Assembly (NCBI GenBank): GCA_964600075.1
Contig: CAZRIE010000153.1
Coordinates: 1 to 8,125, forward strand
Origin: CAZRIE01 sp964600075
GTDB taxonomy: Bacteria; Bacteroidota; Bacteroidia; Flavobacteriales; Flavobacteriaceae
Reading direction: 5' to 3'
DNA length: 8,125 nt
The notes below the pieces were generated by a model, which worked only from the letters and a program-made list of their open reading frames with translations, did no database searches and was not told where the DNA came from. Shown here one piece after another: positions 5,048-8,125 of the stretch (its first letter is position 1; every line of letters begins with the position of its first letter). Both the position numbers and the translations under genes were made by a program.

Positions 5048-7918
5048 ATGAAAATTATTAAAACCTCAAAAATTGTCACAATAGGTGCTTTAGTATGTAC
5101 ATTCGGATTTACTGCATGTATAAACGAAAAAAATAGCATCAAAGATGAAGGTGTTTCACTTTCCGTAGATTTCGAAAAATACGAACTAGCAAATGGTCTA
5201 GACGTTATTCTTCATCAAGACAAGAGTGACCCCATCGTATCCTTGGCCATTCAATATGGTGTAGGATCGAACAGAGAAAAAACAGGAAGAACTGGTTTTG
5301 CCCACCTTTTTGAGCATATGTTATTCCAAGAATCTGAAAATGTTCCTCAAGATCAATTCTTCAAGAAGATTCAGGATGCCGGTGGAACCTTAAATGGTGG
5401 AACTTGGAAAGATGGTACTATCTACTACGAGATTGTTCCTAATAACGCTCTTGAAACAGTATTGTGGTTAGAAAGTGACCGTATGGGCTTCCTTATTAAT
5501 ACCGTTACGGAATCTGCATTTTACAATCAACAAGAAGTGGTTCAGAACGAAAAGAGACAACGTGTAGACAATAATCCTTACGGTCACACGAATTGGGTTT
5601 TAGACAAGAATTTATATCCTGAAGGACACCCCTATAACTGGCAAGTAATTGGTGAGTTAGTGGATTTGCAAAGTGCCACTGTTGAGGATGTACGTGAGTT
5701 TTACGATCGGTTTTACGGACCTAACAATGCTACATTGGTTTTAGCTGGCGACTTCGATACTGTTGAAGCAAAGCAAATGGTGGAGAAGTATTTCGGCGAA
5801 ATAAAAAGGCGTCAGGAATTAGAACCATTAGAACCACAACGTGTTACCCTTGCAGAAACAAAGAGACTATATCACGAAGATGCCTTTGCAACGGCCCCTC
5901 AAATAAATATGGTTTGGCCAACGGTAGAACAGTATACAGATGATGCCTACGCCTTAGATTTTCTTGCTGAAATATTATCTAGTGGGAAAAAGGCCGCGAT
6001 GTATAAAGTACTGGTGAAAGAAAAAGACTTAACCTCAAGAACTACTGCATACAACAACTCCCAAGAGTTGGCAGGAGAATTTCATATCAGAATTACAGCA
6101 AACGATGGTATTGATCTAGACGACGTTGAGGCTGCAATTAATGAATCATTCGCCTTATTCGAAAAAGAAGGAATTACAGATAGAGATGTGGAACGTGTAA
6201 AGGCAGGTCTTGAAACCGATTTCTATAATGGTATTAGTAGTGTGCTTGGAAAATCATTTCAGTTGGCTAGTTATAATACGTTTACAGGAGACCCAGGGTT
6301 TATTGAGGACGATATCGAGAACATCAAAAAAGTAACAAAGGAAGATGTGTTGCGTGTTTACAACAGCTACATTAAAGACAAACCTTTTGTTATGACCAGT
6401 TTTGTTCCGAAAGGAAAAATGGAACTGATTGCTGAAAATTCAGGAAAAGCACCTGTTGTTGAAGAGGAAATTAAAGAAAACATCGCTAAGACTGTTGAAG
6501 ATGCCGAAACTGAAATCGTTAAAACGCCTTCAAATTTTGATCGTTCCGTGGAACCACGTCAAGGGGAAACTCCAGCACTTAAAGTACCCTCTAATTGGAC
6601 CACTGAGCTATCGAACGGTATGTTGGTTTACGGAATTGAACAAAATGAAATTCCTACGGTTAATTTCAGCCTTGTGATGGATGGTGGACATCTATTAGAC
6701 GATAAAAATAAAAATGGTGTTGCTAACCTTATGACTGATATCATGATGGAAGGTACTGCCAACAAAACACCAGCTGAGTTAGAAGAAGAAATAGAAATGT
6801 TGGGCGCGAGTCTTAATATGTATACTACGTCTGAAACGATTGTGATTCAAGGAAATACCCTAACTCGAAATTTTGATAAAACGATGGAATTGGTAGAGGA
6901 AATTCTGCTTCAACCACGTTGGGATGAAGAGGAATTTGCTAGAATTAAAACAAAAACTATCAATGAAATCAAGCGTTCGAATGCAAATCCGAATGTAGTA
7001 GCCAACCGCATTTTTAATAAGATGCTCTATGGCGAAGATCATATTTTTAGCTACCCAACAAGCGGTACCGAAGAATCTGTTTCGGCACTTACTATAGACG
7101 ACTTAAAAGCTTACTACAACAATTATTTCTCGCCGTCAGTAAGTAAGTTTCACGTGGTTGGAAAAATAAATAAGGAAAGAGCATTAACTAATTTAAAAGC
7201 ACTTGAAGCAGGATGGGCAGCCAAAGATGTTGAAATGCCTTCATATCCTGCTGAAAACAATAGAGAAAATAACGGTTTGTATTTTGTTGATATCCCAGAT
7301 GCTAAGCAGTCTGTTATTAATATTGGTTATATCTCGATGCCACGAACAGATGAAGATTTCTATCCGGTTGAGGTTATGAACTATAAATTAGGAGGTTCCT
7401 TCTCTGGAAATGTGAACCTTATCCTTCGTGAAAAAAAAGGATATACCTATGGAGCACGAACTAATTTCAGCGGCAGTAAAATTCCAGGTACATTTAAAGC
7501 TTCATCAAGTGTGCGAACGAATACGACAGGAGAATCTGTTCAGATTTTTAAAGATCAGATAGCAAGTTATAGGGAAGGTATTTCTGAAGATGATTTAACA
7601 TTTACCAAAAATGCACTGATCAAGTCGAATGCCAGAAGATTTGAGACACAATTTGCACTTTTGGGTATGTTGCAAGAAATAAGCACCTACGGTTTAGCCC
7701 CTGACTATATAACCAAAGAAGAAGCTATTGTTCGCGGAATGACCTTAGAGCAACATCGCGAATTGGCTAATAAATACTTAGATGAATCCAAAATGGCTTA
7801 TCTAGTCGTTGGAGATGCTGCAACACAGTTTGCACAGTTTAAAGATATGGGCTTCGATGAAGTAAAATTATTAGACAAAGAAGGAGAAGAAGTAAAATTG
7901 AAAGACGTAAAAATGTAG
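5048..7918 (+). CDS. M16B family zinc metallopeptidase, two-unit lipoprotein
   Basis: This 956-residue protein is a complete inverzincin peptidase of the pitrilysin/processing-peptidase type. It has a lipoprotein signal ending in FTAC with Cys24, so it is exported and membrane-anchored. The first M16 unit (about 40-470) carries the inverted zinc motif His86-Leu-Phe-Glu89-His90 and the third zinc ligand Glu168 in VVQNEKRQ. A charged, acidic linker (about 470-510) leads to a second unit (about 511-940). At the matching place that unit reads MTDIMMEGT, with no H-x-x-E-H, so it is catalytically silent, but it keeps the substrate-binding block REKKGYTYGA (Arg794, Tyr801). One active and one inactive half closing like a clam shell on short peptides is the known arrangement of this family. 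The natural substrates are unknown; signal-peptide or oligopeptide clearance in the periplasm is an inference. TATCTTTA at 5019-5026 is a weak -7 box candidate (7 of 8). A terminator follows directly, so it is probably transcribed alone. Confidence 0.96.
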   Translation: MKIIKTSKIVTIGALVCTFGFTACINEKNSIKDEGVSLSVDFEKYELANGLDVILHQDKSDPIVSLAIQYGVGSNREKTGRTGFAHLFEHMLFQESENVPQDQFFKKIQDAGGTLNGGTWKDGTIYYEIVPNNALETVLWLESDRMGFLINTVTESAFYNQQEVVQNEKRQRVDNNPYGHTNWVLDKNLYPEGHPYNWQVIGELVDLQSATVEDVREFYDRFYGPNNATLVLAGDFDTVEAKQMVEKYFGEIKRRQELEPLEPQRVTLAETKRLYHEDAFATAPQINMVWPTVEQYTDDAYALDFLAEILSSGKKAAMYKVLVKEKDLTSRTTAYNNSQELAGEFHIRITANDGIDLDDVEAAINESFALFEKEGITDRDVERVKAGLETDFYNGISSVLGKSFQLASYNTFTGDPGFIEDDIENIKKVTKEDVLRVYNSYIKDKPFVMTSFVPKGKMELIAENSGKAPVVEEEIKENIAKTVEDAETEIVKTPSNFDRSVEPRQGETPALKVPSNWTTELSNGMLVYGIEQNEIPTVNFSLVMDGGHLLDDKNKNGVANLMTDIMMEGTANKTPAELEEEIEMLGASLNMYTTSETIVIQGNTLTRNFDKTMELVEEILLQPRWDEEEFARIKTKTINEIKRSNANPNVVANRIFNKMLYGEDHIFSYPTSGTEESVSALTIDDLKAYYNNYFSPSVSKFHVVGKINKERALTNLKALEAGWAAKDVEMPSYPAENNRENNGLYFVDIPDAKQSVINIGYISMPRTDEDFYPVEVMNYKLGGSFSGNVNLILREKKGYTYGARTNFSGSKIPGTFKASSSVRTNTTGESVQIFKDQIASYREGISEDDLTFTKNALIKSNARRFETQFALLGMLQEISTYGLAPDYITKEEAIVRGMTLEQHRELANKYLDESKMAYLVVGDAATQFAQFKDMGFDEVKLLDKEGEEVKLKDVKM

Positions 7919-7934
7919 TTCTGCAAAATACTTT

Positions 7935-7968
7935 TTGAAGAGGGACGCCAGGGAGCGTTCCTTTTTTT
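7935..7968 (+). terminator. Intrinsic terminator of the M16 peptidase gene
   Basis: GGGACGC (7942-7948) pairs with GCGTTCC (7955-7961) around a 6-base loop with a single G-T wobble, and a run of seven T residues follows (7962-7968). Upstream A residues can extend the stem with the T-run. It begins about 20 bases after the stop codon. Confidence 0.9.
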
Positions 7969-8125
7969 GATATCTTTTGCTACTTAGAAGCGAAGTTTGA
8001 AAAAATTCCTTAAGAAAATTAGCCTAGGCACCTTGATTTTACCTGTATTTAATGGTCAGGGTGGATGAGCCGGTCAAGGTGGTTCTTCCTCATATTTGGG
8101 GAAATTTCCAAGCATTGACGAGTAT
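7969..8125. other. Right edge, no assignable gene
   Basis: After the terminator there is no recognisable protein. A forward frame opens at ATG 8052 and runs off the window (MVRVDEPVKVVLPHIWGNFQ and on), but 24 codons are too few to judge and I recognise nothing in it. Reverse-strand frames are closed by stops. The region may be the flank or end of an element lying to the right. Confidence 0.4.
8054..8082. repeat. Direct repeat GGTCAGGGTGG / GGTCAAGGTGG, 18-bp period
   Basis: Two 11-base copies differ at one position and start 18 bases apart (8054-8064 and 8072-8082). Short GGTCA-type repeats occur near the ends of some insertion sequences, for example in the IS21 family, but only the edge is visible here and no transposase is seen, so origin is undetermined. 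Confidence 0.5.

Noticed and set aside
6429..6677. Forward frame of 82 residues inside the M16 gene
   Set aside because: It is an out-of-frame Lys/Leu-rich shadow of the acidic linker region of the peptidase.
1..8125. CRISPR array, tRNA or rRNA gene
   Set aside because: I saw no regularly spaced direct repeats of CRISPR length and no cloverleaf or rRNA-like sequence on either strand.

Overview
The window looks like chromosomal DNA from a member of the Bacteroidota, most likely a marine Flavobacteriaceae species. The signs are moderately AT-rich sequence, start codons without strong Shine-Dalgarno sequences, exported proteins that include two predicted lipoproteins, a Cys-type sulfatase and an M16B peptidase of flavobacterial style. 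I cannot name the species.

Layout from left to right. (1) 1-218 is AT-rich and has no recognisable gene. (2) 219-599 (+) encodes a small all-beta, jelly-roll-like protein of unknown function, followed by a possible leftover coding tail in another frame up to 708. (3) 726-2306 (-) encodes a lipoprotein sulfatase with every expected catalytic residue. Its start is preceded by four perfect copies of a 7-bp repeat. (4) 2424-3602 (-) encodes the most interesting gene: a complete HU-type DNA-binding domain fused through a Gly/Asp/Arg-rich linker to a beta-sandwich domain and a C-terminal TIR domain that keeps the W-x-x-x-E glutamate of NAD-cleaving TIRs. (5) 3738-3953 (+) is the decayed 3' end of an endonuclease/exonuclease/phosphatase (EEP) gene whose 5' part is gone. 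(6) 3988-4794 (+) is a complete secreted EEP-family hydrolase. (7) 4795-5047 is a structured intergenic region with a hairpin, a fragment like a dispersed repeat, and a roughly 116-bp MITE-like imperfect palindrome with perfect 11-bp ends. (8) 5048-7918 (+) is a large lipoprotein M16 zinc peptidase, followed by a clear intrinsic terminator. (9) 7969-8125 is the right edge, with a short direct repeat and no assignable gene.

The genes do not form one pathway. The sulfatase, the EEP hydrolase and the M16 peptidase are ordinary exported hydrolases. The HU-TIR gene is unlike its neighbours in role and sits beside a truncated EEP gene, which suggests, as an inference, that it arrived as a small insertion that replaced part of an older locus. 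It is the best candidate for a novel system: a single-gene, DNA-binding TIR effector, possibly for anti-phage defence.
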